64,000 bases of DNA from Phytoseiulus persimilis (taxonomy: Eukaryota; Arthropoda; Arachnida; Mesostigmata; Phytoseiidae), in NCBI GenBank assembly GCA_037576195.1, contig JAQZDE010000023.1:61001-125000 (forward strand). Direction: 5' to 3'. Shown in pieces: positions 36,201 through 50,600 of this stretch. How positions within the stretch are numbered: position 1 is the first letter of the stretch; each line of letters starts with the position of its first letter. Below the pieces are notes generated by a model. That model was not told the origin of the DNA. It worked only from the letters and a program-made list of their open reading frames with translations, and did no database searches. Both the position numbers and the translations under genes were made by a program.

Positions 36201-39200
36201 AGAGCCGGAGAGAAGCAAATATTCGCGGTGATTTTGGACATCGGCGAGGAGGCGTAGCAGTTCTGGTCGACCCCCCCACAGTTCGCTTGCCAGCCCACGC
36301 GTCTCTATCACGTGACAGACGCGTGCTTGTGTGCGGCCCGTTTCCAGACTTTGAGGACTCGAACACCGGGTCCGACCCAGAGTAGGCGAGGAACTGATTT
36401 GAACGAGTCCGTAGGGACCTCATACTCCTCGGAGGAGTAATTAGGTCGAGGTCCCAGGAGCTGGAGACCATCGAGAGTATATCGACTGACTGAATCGTTT
36501 TCCGCGGGTGGCGTGATTCGTGGCTCTTGACATGATGACGAACAGACGTTGATAATTCACTCACTAGCTGGTGTCGAACAATTCCGTTCCCACATTCTGT
36601 TCGTTTCATTCCATAAGAACTTGACTCAGAGAACTACTGTATGAGTCACTTACTGAGAGGGGTATTCTCGTGCACACCAGCTATGCCTGACACATTGATA
36701 TGGAAGGCAGATGACGTCCTTCCAATGCGCAAGAAAAAGCTTCTCTCGCAAATCGTTCCTATTCGGAATCTGCGGAAGCTGTACGCCATTCACTGAGCGA
36801 CGCAGAATGAGAACGATTTTCTCGCAAATTGGATCGCACGTGCTCCTCTCGTCTCCTCCAGATTCGATTCGACATCTTGTCCACAGTTGATTCTCTCCTT
36901 GCCTGTTGGAAAGAGGATTAGGGCGACGTTTTCTGCGAGCGAGATCGCCGAAACCCAATTCCACAAAACCTGATTCTCGAAATTCAGCCTCTCGAAACCA
37001 AAATTACCGAAAGTCTTGTTCCTCAGTTCTGAGCCGATGCCTGCTAACTCTGCAGGGTGTATTTTCCTTTTTTCCTTGCTCGCGCTCCCTATCCTTGTCT
37101 CCTGTGAACTCGGACTCCATTCATTCGTCCGCAGGTGGAGGAACATAGGAGCTCTCCGTTCATGGGAACTCTCAGATCCAGTAGTTGGGAGACGACAGGG
37201 TCACCGTACAGTCGGAGCAAGGCGACGGTGCTGTTCACTCCCCTCAAATCAGCGTCCAGCTCCTCGGAGCGGGTAAGAGTATTTTCGGGAGCGTTGATTT
37301 CGAGAAACTGAGTTCTTAGAAGTGAATTCGAGGATCTCGTTTTCGCGGATCTGAGCCCATGCTGAAATCGATGTGTCAGCGCCTAGAGAGGCGACGACGA
37401 CCTCACATAAAAGCCACAAGTCGCAATGACATCAGCTTGCGCGTGACATCGATTCGGAATGAGCTCGGCCATCTCATTGGCTGATAAAGTCCGATTCTTC
37501 CGATACTGGGTCGGGTGAGATTCCGATTCACGACGTCACGGCTCGCCACTTACAACTTCGAGCATTGCTCAGTGATCAACATCAATTATCAAAGAAGGGT
37601 GGGCGTAATTGGAGATCGGAGCTCTGTCCAACCGCGTTCCACCTCAACAAACATTGAACAGTTCGAAACTCGTTTACGATGAGCTTGTTTAGATGAGCTT
37701 TACTCAGTCGCTGAGCATGAACCATCCCGATCGGTTGGGAGTCGCCTATCGTCCGGACTCCGGTCGTTCCGACCGCTGTAACTTCCCCGAAAATCTGGCA
37801 AGCTCACCGCCCAAGATCAGAATCGGGGATCCAGGGTCGAATGTATTCTGATATGAGTCGGCCGGAGTGAATCTGATCAGTTTCTGCAATCAGCTTCCCT
37901 TCGCTCGTCATTCTGGATGAGAATCTCTCGTTTTCGTGGATCAGGAATCCGGGAATATTTGATTTTTTGGGACGAGGTAGAACTCCAGATCCAGTTGGGA
38001 GCATCATAGCCAGAACACCGTGATCAATGCATCGAGAACTGATCGATCCTGACGGATCTGTCTACGTCCTATTCTCAGAGACTCAGGTCGATGGATTATA
38101 ATTCGGTATGGAATTCTATGGGGACGCTCAAAGTGTTTGAGGTCTCCTTTGTGGTGTTCTGTCGCCTGCTGTGATTCCCTGCGGCCGTTCTGTCTGCATC
38201 ATCCAAAATATTACTTGCCCTATTCGGTGGACTCGCTCTCCACTGCTTGCTAAGCAGATAAAAAACGCGCAACTAAAAATAGGATTGAGCGTTAGCATGA
38301 GAACTGTGTATTGGTCCGACTCACCTGTTTCGCTGTCACTCACACAGAGTGCCCGATTCCTCGACCATAAGCCGTTTGGAACACCACTCATATCCACATC
38401 TGGCCCCTCCTGACACCGCCGTTTGATATCACACCGGACCGCTGTGGCATTGTTTCCGTGGAGAATAGATGTTCATTGCGAACCCTCTTATTCAAGCACG
38501 CATACACTGCTGGATACGCGTGATGCCCGGACGCGTCCGTTCAAGCCCGCAGTCGTATCCGGACGTGATTTTGACTTCTCGGTCTTCGACAACAGGATGA
38601 CCTTGCCTGGACTGTTCTCACCTGTTTCTACCTGTACACTGCTTCCAGCGGATCCTCCGGCACATTTGCCATGGGCTCGCATGCGGAAACCCCGGAGAAT
38701 AGCTAACCTCATGAATACCGGGCTCAGCTCGATTGGTCTCGAGTCTTCTCCGACGTTCTGCAATTGGAAACAAGTCTCAGCATCGATGGAATCGAATCGA
38801 AGACGGCTCGTCGCATACAGACTGTCGAAAATGTTGATGAGGACGCAATCGTGAGACAGAACATGGAGAACGCTTCTATTCATGGGGATATTCTCCACCA
38901 ACCGACTTATAACTGTTCGAAAAAGTGCACAAGTTCCCGCCCTGCTAACCTGCCTGTTAGCTTCCGAACTCTATCCAATAGTATACAAGGGTGATAACTC
39001 TGTCACGCTCTAGTTGTTTGACGAGGAGTTCCGAAAAACGTCCAGCCCAATCAGAACGAGGTTCGCTTAACATACGGGGCAAGGTCATGGCTCCACAACC
39101 ACGGAGAGAAAGCTCGCCCCTGACATGTGAGGGTCATCTACCCATCAGGAAGCCCATCAGCAATGAATGCACGGACTACGAAGCGAGAGTAAACGCTCAT

Positions 39201-42200
39201 ACATGTAAACGTGAGTTGAGGGAATATACGAATTGAGGAAACTGCATTGAGTGGGCACTCGATAGGTGGGCAACGATGGGGATTCCAAGCAGGTCGCTTG
39301 GAAACCAAAACAAACTCAGTTGTGGAAAGGATGACACATCGTTGGTGTAAGCGTTACCTAATAGTTGGGGGGAATCGGCTTTCGTGTTTGGAATCACGGA
39401 ACGCTCACAAGAAAACAGTCGGTGACGTGACCTGAACCACGCGACAGGCGAACCGACTTCGCTGTTCGAGCGGGTTGGATGGCTGCAGACAGTTTATGAA
39501 GGAAGCAATCTGGGGAGCACACCGCCGTCTAACCGTTACGTCGAGCGAAGGTCACTCGGCAGAAGGCCAGAAAAAAAGCGAATGGACGATTCAGATGGAC
39601 AACAGAAGTCAACCGCGACTCAAAAGTGAGGTTTCACCCTTTCGTCCATCAATCCATCTTTTCCCCTCTCGAGGTCGTGCCTATATGCGGAGCTATTCAC
39701 TCTCCGGACTACGCTCCACACTAGGGAGCGATTGAAAATCGAGGCCTTCCTCAGGAACACGGTCTAGGGGAGGAGAATACATGACACAGACCGATACATT
39801 TCCGATTTCCCTTTTTTTGAGAAGCTTTGAGAACGCTACAACCCACCGATGACTGGCTTGGGGTCAGATTCCGGTAGCAATCGTCGGAACGTTTCACGTC
39901 ATTATTATGCCCTTGGGCTCCCTGGCATCGGTGACTTTACTGGACTTCATTCGACATTCAGAGCTTCTCGTGCTCTTTGATGATGTAAACCGTGACCTCA
40001 TTAGCCGCTCCGATCCACGAATGGGTGTTGAGGAGTCCGAGACGGTGCAACCGGACTCGGAACCGAGACCGCAGGAGCGCCGAGAGCCGAAGTCAACGCG
40101 GAAAGTCGGAATTCGTCATCTGTCGATTCGCAATGATTGGAGCTAGACCTCAAAGTTCGAGTTATAGGTGGTGAATGAGAGTTTCTCGATCTCAAAGTTC
40201 AGCAGTGATCCGTTCTCTCTCCGACCGCACACTGGTAAGCTGACTGCGAGGGTCCCAGAGCTCCGAAGTCGACTTGGAAGACGGCAGCTGCATCGACGAA
40301 TTTTAACTTCGGATTTTTTTTTTTCAACGGAAACCTCATCCGAAGTCATTGGACTCCATCCCGTTTCTCTCTGTGACTTTGGCTGAGGAAAAACGACGAT
40401 TTGGCGGCATGTGCCTGCGTGTGCTCGTAGTGGACACTTACTCGAGTTTCGTGATCGATTTCAGTGCCTGATGGAAGTTCGAGCACCACATGGCGGATCG
40501 CATCGATCGGAACGCTTCGCGCCTCCGTGAAATCCGCCTACAAAGACCATCGGATCATTCGCTTATTCGGACCGGAATGGTCCGATTGAGCGGCATTCGC
40601 TGTGCTCTCTGGATCGCAGCTCCTCCGCCAGCTGGAATGGGAAGTTCTCGTCGGAGTTTGCTGAGACAACGGGGACCCCTCCAAGATTGACCTGGAGGAC
40701 CCATATCCAGTCTCAAGACGTCGACCCGTCCAGTGGGAACTCGAGGCCTTTATCTCGTTTTTGCTCTGCCTGAATTTGAATCTGGAACCTGTTGAGCGAG
40801 GCGGTGTGTTGTCGTTATGGCTTCTCGATCCAGTCCGATAGTCCCTCGAATGAGAGAGTGAAATCCTATTTGACCCGACTCTAGAGCTCGGAAGATATGT
40901 GACATCTCGAACATGGTGAAACCGCTCTGGCGTCGAGCACTTGGTGAACAACACAAGAGACTTGTCCCACAGTCAAGACGACGGAGGACAAGCTTGACCT
41001 CGAATTTCCATCTTCATGGGTGAGACGATTTGCAGCAGAACTCTGTTGTTTCCCCGGGACCGGCCGATAAGTCTCACAGATCAAGCAGGTCGGAGAGAAG
41101 TGTTGCGCAGTGGGTCCAGCCTCGCGACACAGAGGACTGAAATCGCAGATGACTCGACTCTCAGTCCTTCATGACCCGAACACTGCAGAGATGCGCTTCA
41201 AGTGGAACGTGATTTGTTCGAAGAGCCAGGCGCCACCACCAGCATGCGTCAAACTGCGAGAACTTGTCTCCACCATCTGTATTCTGACTGCGACGTTTCA
41301 TCATTCACCAAAGACGTCAAGAATCTCAGTTCCAAGCATAATCCGACAAATGCAGCCAAACTTACCAGAAAGGGTAATATGAGCGATATTGTTCACCCCA
41401 ACGAGCGTGAATGCACAGTATCCTTCGGAGTTTATTCTTCACGATTTTCCTCACCCGAGTCAGCCTCAATGCAAATCTGCATTTTGAGGTCCAGGGCCGC
41501 ATTGGTCACAAGGCCGTCTCGTAGACGAATGCAGCAGCGGCGGAATAGTTTACAACCCGTGACCGGAATTATTGAGTCGACGCCGTTGGAGTGCAGTCTC
41601 CGAGCATTGTTCCGTTCATTCTGTCCCGATTTTATCGGTCGCCTCCTGTATCATGAGATACGAAATCACCACGGGTTTATGTTTGTTCATCTTCGGTAGT
41701 GCGATGATGCACCAGAGAACATTGATGCTCAACGCTCAGTCGCTGATCTTGATGTTGAAGTGGAAGAGAGCGAAATTGCGAGGTCGAAGGAGTGGATGGT
41801 AAAGCTTCAAGGGGAAATGAGCACCTGCTTCAAATAAATCAGTGGAGCTCCAAACTGCCCTGGTGATCCTCGCAATGTAAACTGACGGATGTCTTCGGTT
41901 AAGTCTCGCTAACTCGGATCGCGTGGGTCCTCAGGCTTTGCTGAGTTGTAGATTGACACTGACTGTGAGCCATCCACCCGTGGTAACTTCTCACTTTCCC
42001 TTAAGGCTAAGCCAGTAGCACGCAGCTTGCGAATCCACGCAACTCATAAGGCATCTCGCTTCCGGGTAAAACGTTCGTGGTTGCTCCCTGTGCACCAGAA
42101 CCTGCGGAATAAACGAGGGGAATACAACACATCGGACGCTCATCGAAACCTCTCCAAATTCGATATTTCCACGGATATCATGATGGGTTGAACGAGGGGG

Positions 42201-45200
42201 ATGCTTATCGAACTCCCACAACTTTTCCCGCGCCGCTTTTCTGAGAAAGTAACCTGGGACGAATCCAAAAGCGACGAGCCACTCAACACATTTCGCGGAA
42301 GTATTCAACCTTCTAACTCTTTTGTTTTTGTGAGGATCCCATCGTTCGCGCGTGTAATGGATCTTCGATGATGCGAAGTTAGCCTGTAGATGACGGAGTA
42401 TTTTTTCTTGTGGTTAGTTCCGAGATATCCTCAAAGAGTACCCGAGGAAAGTTTTCATCATCTCTCGGCCACGCATCCGTCTGCGGCTCGTTTGGGAGAT
42501 TTCAGAGCAGAGGGGGATGACGTAAGATGCTATTCCGTCGGGGATTCATTCATTCTGAAGGCTGAAGTGGAGTTCTATTGCTGGAGCGTGTTACATACGA
42601 ACGCTGAACACGGCAAGTAGAATCGAATGTGCCTACCAAACATGGAATCGCTCAACAACCTTGCCGATTGAACGCTGTAGCGAGTCGGGCGGATAGCATA
42701 ACTCACTCCGTCAGCTGCCGGAAAGATCGACAGCTCTGAGAAGTTTTTCGTGAATTAATTTCTGCCAGACTTTGGGCTCAGGAGAGCGACCAGGAGGAAC
42801 ACAAGTCCGCGAATTTCGCCAAAAATGAAGACACATCCGCGACAACGTGTTCACAGAATGATCATCGTTTGATTAGTATGGAAGAAGTAAAATGAACTGC
42901 AGTGGTGCTCTGCCCATGGTGTGGCCTCCAATATGATGGGCTAAATATCTACCCGAGCTGTGCTGACATGTGTTGGGATCGAACACGCTGCCTCGCTCAG
43001 GTTCAAAGAAGCACTCGATGGAGCTTAGTAGCACGCTGCGTACCGATCTCGGGTGCTCAGATCATAACCCTATTCATTTGCGCTGTTCTTCGGTGACACC
43101 GCGGACTGGGTTCGAAGAGCACTAGCAATTACGATCTGCCCTTGAGACATTGAAGCCGCATCACGGCGCTAATGTTCACTAGGCACGTTCCGAACAGATC
43201 GATCGGGGAAGACACCGGTAGCTTGGTTTGCAACAATGTCTATCTGTCTGTCTGTCTTGCTTTAGTGAGCTCGAGTGAGCGGTTGGTTTATACGGTTCCT
43301 CTTCACAGCGTCTCTCTGTGGCTGACAACGCGAAGAACCCACCACAAACATGCGACCATTGTTTACGAGCTAAACCGAAGTGGTGATAATTACGTGATAT
43401 GATTCATGCGACACTCTAAGATTCATCCCATCGGCACTCGCGCCTGTGGAACTACGCTAAGTATTTCAAAAGCATGTGCGATCGATACTGTTCCGGTTTC
43501 TTGAGTCCGTCGCTCACGAAACCGCCCCAGCGACATGTGGAACTGGAATTTCAACCACTGGGAAATTGAATCAATTCGACTGACGCTCATGTTGAGGCCG
43601 ATCGGGACACTCGCTCGCGGGAGGACTTCGTTCGGCTCAACTCACCTACGATCTCACTTTCCTATGTGTTACTGAAGTGGAGCAGCGATGTTGCGATGAT
43701 TTTTGACCACCCGGAGTCGTCACTGTCCTCTAGCAGACAAGCGGCTCAGCCAGCTGGAGACGATTCGAGTCGACTCGAACGCTGGAACTGTTTCAGAGTC
43801 ACAACGTTCGGAGAACCTCCAAGGAGCGCTGAGTTTTCGTCAGTTCCGCAGAATGGGGAAAAGGGAAACGAGAGAGTCAAAAGAAGAATCCGATATCGGT
43901 CAGCTCTGGACGAACTGCCGTTGGTGTTGTGTGTTTGCCGTTTTGTCAGAAAACCTTTTTGACAGCGCTCCCAGACCCGGAGGTCACGTGACACTTTTCT
44001 CCTTCCGCCTTCGGACAGAAAGGCGGGTGCGAAAAAAAATCCGCCCAATTTGCCGCTGCGGTCAAAAGTCGACCAAGCGTCTTCTCCTCGGCTGAATGCC
44101 TCCCTGATTGGTTTCCGTCGGGAAACACGATCCGCTCACGATCGATTCAAATAGTTCACTGGTCCGATCCTCCTCTCCTCCATCCATTTGTTCTTTCCTC
44201 CTTCAATCTGTCGTCGGCTCATTTTCCAACTCCTCGTTCGTCTCCTGTCGCTCCGAAGCCCTTCAACACGGTTTCGATTCATGTTTGCGCCGATTCCAAA
44301 ACCAGCGGTAACGAGCCACGCTCACTCAGGTAGAGCGTTGAGTTACAAGGTTGAATCCAAAGCAAAGAGCCGACAATCATCGTCGACTCTGAATGGCTTT
44401 GGTCTGAAGAGCCAGGAGAGCGCAATCAAGGCGCCTTGAAGCGCAGCAGCGGCGAGATCCCAAAGAAAAAAGTTGCAATCGAGAAGCTCGAAAACTTGCC
44501 AGACGGGGCCCTGTGTATCTTACCAAGAGAACCTCATTTCTAGAGAGCGTGGGTGAGTCCGAGGTCTGACCAACGAGCTGGGATCAGATGGGCTCGAGTG
44601 CTTAGACAACTGACGAGATGGTCGGGTGGTCGGCGCGGTGAGCGGCTGTTGATTCGCAACGATTTCAGGGGCCTTCGGACCTCTGCTGACCTGAGCTGAG
44701 CCATGTGTCCAAAGAGGTGATTGAGCGATCGCAGTCCGCTCCCTCCAATGTTCTTCCTACTCCATGGAGAGCTAAGAAAACACTCGGAACCTCTAATAAG
44801 ATCCGGCGAGGAGTCTATTGTGCCTGACGTTCGATATCCATTTCCCATCTTTCTGTGATTCATCCGCAGCTTCTGACCTATTTGAGCTAGGAGTACATGA
44901 TCTTTGAACTTTCCCTCCCCCGGAGTTTCCCCTCCTCCTATGGATGATACTGGACAGGCCGATCGATCCGCCTTACCGGCCGGTTGCGCCGTTGTCCTGC
45001 AGAGCTCCTTCAGAGTGCTGTCGGGAGTATACAAGGCGAACTCCTCCTCAGGAGCTCAAGTCGCCCGTGCAGAGCTTCAAGATTTTCGGGAAGAGTTTCA
45101 TGCGATCATTCAGAGTTTCTATCTCTGCACACACTTCTCTCTCTCACTCTTGAAATGGTCATTGGATCTCTCCTCAGCCAAAACATTACAGGAAACCTCG

Positions 45201-46104
45201 GCCGCGCGTCTTCGGCCACTGTCGTCGGCGATCATGCCACATCGAAGTCGAAATCCACTCAACTCGAAACTCTCGTCGTTGCATTTGAGGCCCGTTCAAG
45301 TGCGCATGATTCGGATTTCTCAGAGAAGACTCCTGAACAAGCCGTATCGAAATCGAGTGGAAGCCCGGTAGACTCAATTCAGAAATGGAGATATGAACGT
45401 CAGATCCATGACTCGTGGTCCTATCGCTCCGCTACGCATGCGGACACACGAGGATCGTTCAGGGGAAGTCGTGAATGAAAATGAAGTAAGGAAGAGCAAC
45501 TGCTGCGAACACGTGCCCGAACATTCCGTATGAGACCCGTTTCATTAGTTTGAGCTGCTGAACTTACGCCAGAATCGAACGTTCCTAAATGAAACTGTGC
45601 CATGTGCGAATCGAAACCAATTATCAGAAGTCGTCCGAACGAGTCTCAATGTGAGTTACGCTTAACTGAATGCTGGAAACGTAAGGACCTTTTCAAGAAG
45701 CTGACTTATGCCGCGATCGAGCAGTGTAGCTCTCCTTGCGGAAAACTTCTCGACGAGACACTCCTGATGTGTTCAGGAAGAGCCACATTTCAAAAATAGT
45801 AAACAGATTGCTTATTCACACGAAACTCACGAAAACTTTGGATGACATCATCCTTATCCGAATCCATTGTACATTCGCTCATTTGCCCTCCATCGTTCGT
45901 ACAGAACTGTCGGAACAGTCAACGACGCGATCCGGGTCTCTACGTTCTCTCTCTCTTTCTCGGTATCTAGTTCAAGGTCGCTGGAGATCCTCAGGCGGAC
46001 AGGTAGGGTGGGCGAGAGTGAGCCTCCAAGAAGCTAGGAACAGGTTCCACGGAAGGGAGAATCGACAGGAACGCTTACCGAGAAGTTCACGAGGAGAACA
46101 GAAT

Positions 46105-46150
46105 GAGAGAGAGAGAGAGGGGGGGGGTCAAGGGAGAGGGAGAGAGGGAG
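46105..46150 (+). repeat. (GA)n / G9 purine tract
   Basis: GA dinucleotide run, then nine G, then AGGGAGA-type purines, with a single TC interruption. Confidence 0.85.
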
Positions 46151-47279
46151 TTCTTCGCATCCGGTCCGCGTCGGAGCTACCCCGAAATTACAGAGAGGGC
46201 GCTGCCTGGGATCTGACTCGGTCGGAAATTTGCGCAACAGGCTGAACTCCGTCAGTCGCCCCAGAGAATTCAGTTGCATAGTCACTGGCGAGGACGCTAG
46301 CCCCATTTTTCATGACACCTCTTCGATGATACAGCTACTGTTTGCGATAGGTGTCATATGGTAACTGCCGTCGTAGTTCAGGCGGACTCAGGGAGACGTC
46401 ATCTCGCGCTGCCATGCGCGCCATCTGACTGACCGGGAAGCGGGCTCTCCGGCCAGGCGGTGGGTAGGCTGACGCGGTGCCAAAAATCGCGCGCATCGTG
46501 CAGGCGGGCTCGCGTAGAGACGCGATCGCGAACCCAGTTGTAAGGCGGGTGCGCGGATGGGTCGAATGGCGTGCTAGGTCGACACGTGCAAGCCGGTACC
46601 CCTCTCTTATTCGAAGAGCGCATGCGCGGCCGTCAGCTGATCGTCGACTGACTGGTTGGTTGGCTGCTAGCTGGCCGTTGGCTGTCTGTTTCCTCTCCGT
46701 GGAAGTCCCGCACAGTTCGCCTTGGCCGCTACGGCGCCACTTCGCCCTCCGTTGCTCCGAAGCCATAGCAGTTTTGTTGCCGCCGCCGCCGCCGTCGCTG
46801 CTCAGTGGTTGGTTCATTCGTTGTCAGCTGGATTCGAATAGTTTCGTTCGACTCTGTTGCAAACTCAGTTCTGACCGGTTAGGCGGCAAGCTTGTCCGTT
46901 GAGCGCACATCAATTATATTTTCTTCTGTCTCACTGTCTGTCTGTCAGTTCATCAGTCAGTCGGTGAGCCAGGCAGTCACTCCGGACAAACGGACCTTCT
47001 GCAACGAAAAGCAACGCAGTAACTTTGACATCGAAGGCCACGGCATCGAGCACCGTGCAAAAGAGCCAGCACGCTCGTTCGGCAACATTGTGATTCAATC
47101 CCTTCAGACACCTGTTCCGTTCGGTTCATCGATTAGACGGTGCAATTTCCTCAGCTTCAAGTGACTGTTGACTCCTAGTGCGAGGAGGTTTCGAGTGCGA
47201 GGCGAAGGAGCCAGGAATACGAGCACCGAGGACATTGAGGATTCCAGAGTTGTGAGGGCATCATTGCAACGATCTGTGA

Positions 47280-47691
47280 GCGAACTTTATCTGTGTCCTA
47301 CGAGGGTCCTTCCACAATCATCTCTTTGCATCTCCGAGTATCGCTAGCGGACAAAAGCGCGGATACAATCCAGAACAGAAGCCGAACATTCCAACGAATA
47401 CAACCTACAAGCCCGCATCCGCGGAATCCAGTGAGACGGCTTTACTGCAAGCAAGCATCGAATCATCGACTACACCCAGGAGATCGTGCTGGTCCCAGCC
47501 AGAGTCATGCCCAAGTTCTGTGGGATTTTCACCCCAGCATCCCAACAGCTCATCAATGGATTCCAAGGAGACACCTGAGATCGGTGAAATGACTGCAGTC
47601 GTCCCCGGAACAGATCCTCTCAACGAGATGCGTGTCGAAGCCGACGACTGGCGCGAGCCGAACCCTCCGGCGGCCTCCGCTACAACAATCG
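47280..47691 (+). CDS. Candidate N-terminal coding exon of an unidentified large gene
   Basis: The frame is open for 137 codons from the stop at 47277-47279 to a strong donor (ATCG|GTGAGTG, exon end 47691, phase 1). The best start is the ATG at 47556 (context CATCAATGG), giving 45 residues, MDSKETPEIGEMTAVV and onward. The frame upstream could be 5'UTR or further coding sequence reached by splicing. Composition is Ser/Pro/Thr/Glu-rich, as in disordered N-termini of transcription regulators. No continuation was found before the window ends, so any intron exceeds 16 kb. No family is recognised; the call rests on open-frame length, composition and the donor. Confidence 0.4.
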
Positions 47692-50600
47692 GTGAGTGTT
47701 CTCCAACCTTGTGGTTCTCGAGCATCGGCTCTCTTAGTCGATTGCGTGCTTCATTTCCGAATCCGTTCTATCCCGCTTGCATCGAGCATATAGTATTTTC
47801 GAAGGCTGGGGCTGGGAGCGGATGATGTGGCCGCCCGAAGCGCGTTCGCTCGCTACGACGCAGCTGTGGGAATCGCGGGCAGAACATTGCGGAAAATCAC
47901 GGAATACCACCAGCGTCTTTCTCTTTGAGTGCAGATTCCGACGTGGTGGTTGATTGGCGAGGATGCTGCGGGGGTTCTGGGTCGCAAATGGCTGAAATCA
48001 GCGCTGGGGAGATTAAAGGTCGCCCAGCGCTTCGTTCCACAGCTGTTCTGCTTGGCTGTCGCAATGACGTCCTTCGCTCTTGTGACGTAGACGGCTTTCC
48101 CGATGGGGCTCTACCAACATCGATGCCCTCTTGAAAAGGGCTCCTGCTCCTGACTTGTTAGCGCGTCTAAATGTGAAAGACGAGCACGAGGACTCTAGAC
48201 GGCTCTCCTGTCAGAGCTCTGAAGCTCTCAGATGAGTTGAACTCTCCCCCGTATGGCGGTCGTGGCTGTCCGTGCGGGGCGAGCCTGCTCACTCTTATGT
48301 GTTGTCCTTGCGCTGACGTAGGAGATCTGGGTGCGCAAACACGGCCCGCTCGCCTTCCCGCGTGTACGTCAATCCGATCCCTGTCGGGACTCCATTCGAT
48401 TTCGGCAGAGTCTCGACGTTGCAAATCGACGAACGAATCCCCCGACCGACGTGCGTCCGCCACGCTCTCATCATCGAGCGCGAGGTCGATGGTGACGAGG
48501 ACGCCGACACGCTCCTCATAAGCGAATGCTGATTAGGAGTCGTAACGTTCACTGACAGGAGAACCGACGCTGAGCCGTTTTTGCTTCTGGATAACAACGA
48601 AGACCACGGCGACGAGACATGTTGCGCAACGCTGTGCCGCGTCGCTCAATTGTCTTCGCCTCCTCCTCCTCCTCGTTTTTGTTCGCTGCGAGCTTCCGTT
48701 CCGCGTAATCGAACTACGTTTCTTCGAAGGAGCGACTTCTCGAAGTTGAGCCAGCTCGCTTCCTCCCCATATTTCCTTGGAGCCCTGGCTGGTTCCATGC
48801 TCGGTTCAGTGCCAACCTCTCCGCTGCTTGTGTCATGTTAAGTTGTTTCTCTTCCGATTCCGTGCTCGCTTCCAGCAGCTTCAAGGAGAAACGCTCGCTG
48901 CCAGCTCCGTGACGCGAGAGCTGTCCGGCGAGTCAATAAATATTTGAAAACGGAAAGAAAAGAATCCGGTGTCTCCATAGGCGGCAGTGCAACCCACTGG
49001 GTATCAACTCTGGACATCCTTGAATCCAATTACACAACGAAAGACAAACGCACGCGGATGACCAACCGCATGTCTAGTCCTGCTCGCGGCTAGACCTTCG
49101 GGAGCTACGAGGCGTTGGGTTCGTTTCGAGACAGACTCCCCAGAGTTGAGTTTTGTCGTCCATTCCAGAGCGTCTCAGAACGCTGCATCCTCCGATGACA
49201 GAATTCGCATCGAAAATTCATGTCGCCATCGGAGCCGCCCGGCAGAAGCATTCCGTCTGTGAAGCACTCATAGAAATAGGAGCCCAACAAGTACAACAGG
49301 GCCCGCCGGGGCAACCGAGGCCCGTTGACCCAATTCGGTACCAGTCGGCTGACGCTAACGCTGGCAAGCGTTACGCGAACTGATCATCTTGTGAAGTTGC
49401 CGCGGATCTGAAGTTTCTTATGTGAACGTGGCCAAGCGCTTTCCGGCTCGAGCAGACTAGTTTTTCGTTGTCACAAGCTCTGCTAGAGAATCCTTCCTAT
49501 ACCTACCAACAATGATATCTCAAGGAATAAGCGAAGGACTCCCCGAGCAGTCTTCGATGTTTCGGTTCCATTGGCTGCCAGCTCCTCCATCCTCTGTCTA
49601 GCGTCAGCTGCCGTTAATTTCCCAATTCTCGCGTCCAACCGTCGAGTATCCTCAATCTATCCAAGTTGACAGTCGTCTGAGAAGCAAAAAAGACGCGAGC
49701 GAGCATCCTCAAAGCCATCCAACGAATTCCGACGTCTCCACAATTTCAATTACACAAGGTTGTCACCATCTTCCAATCAGTGATTCCGTCGGTATGTTTA
49801 TGTGAACCGTTGACTTTCACCACATTGTTTTCCCACGGTCGTCAGAGACGAGTGAATAAACCTCGGGAAAAAAAAAAACTTGTGATTGATGCAAAAACGT
49901 ATATTGTTGTCGATGCGGACTTCGCGAAGAGCTTTGCAATTCAGGGCTGATGAGTGAGATCGCTGCTATCACAGCTATCGCAGCGGTGGCGTGAAAGCCA
50001 AGGGGCGAAAACTTTATATAAATAGATTCGAACTTCAGTTTGATGGAAACGATCCGTGGAGGAGGTATTCGAAGGCTTTCATTTATTTCGTGAATAGTTT
50101 CACTGGTTCGCATTCGTAATAGCAGACGGGTTACTCAATAAGCTATTACGGTTGAGTGTTTGTGCCATGGCGGTTCGTTCCGTCAACTTCTCCCTGATCC
50201 CAAGGTTGCTGAGCACGCTCTCAACAGAACCAAATACGGCTTTCCTCTCTCTCTCTCGCTCGTTTCTCCCAAGTTACTGTAGATCCGAGCTCTCCGCCCC
50301 CGTTGGGGCTCAGTCTCAAGATGACTCCAACAATCCGCGCATGCTGAGGTCGTTGATAAGTCTTCCGCCTACGCCCCGTGAGATCCATGTGGCGCCGACA
50401 TCCAGAGCGCGCATCGTGCAACATTTATTCAAAAAAAAAACAGCGAGCTACGCCGTGTTGGGACAGTTTCTCCCGCAAATATTTGCCAGATGATCGAGAG
50501 CCATGCGCAGTAAACACTGTGTTATCTTTCGAGCAGCGCGAGCGAATCCCGCTATAGCTGATCTAACAACTCTGCTCTCACAAGAGCGTACTCGACCAAG

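Larger units (their letters stand above)
29279..47279. other. 18-kb region without recognisable genes
   Basis: Many short open frames occur on both strands; none resembles a known family and most overlap in several frames. The longest are a 202-codon minus frame (30927-31535) overlapped by a 162-codon plus frame (31010-31498), and three overlapping frames at 44540-45478. I see no rRNA, tRNA or convincing exon chain. The stretch could be the regulatory region and 5'UTR exons of the gene proposed at 47.3-47.7 kb. Rising simple-sequence content is seen from about 44 kb. Confidence 0.45.

Noticed and set aside
42968..42990. GTTCGATCCC on the minus strand, as in a tRNA gene
   Set aside because: The flanking bases form a 5-bp hairpin not matching T-arm geometry, and no acceptor stem or anticodon arm could be drawn.
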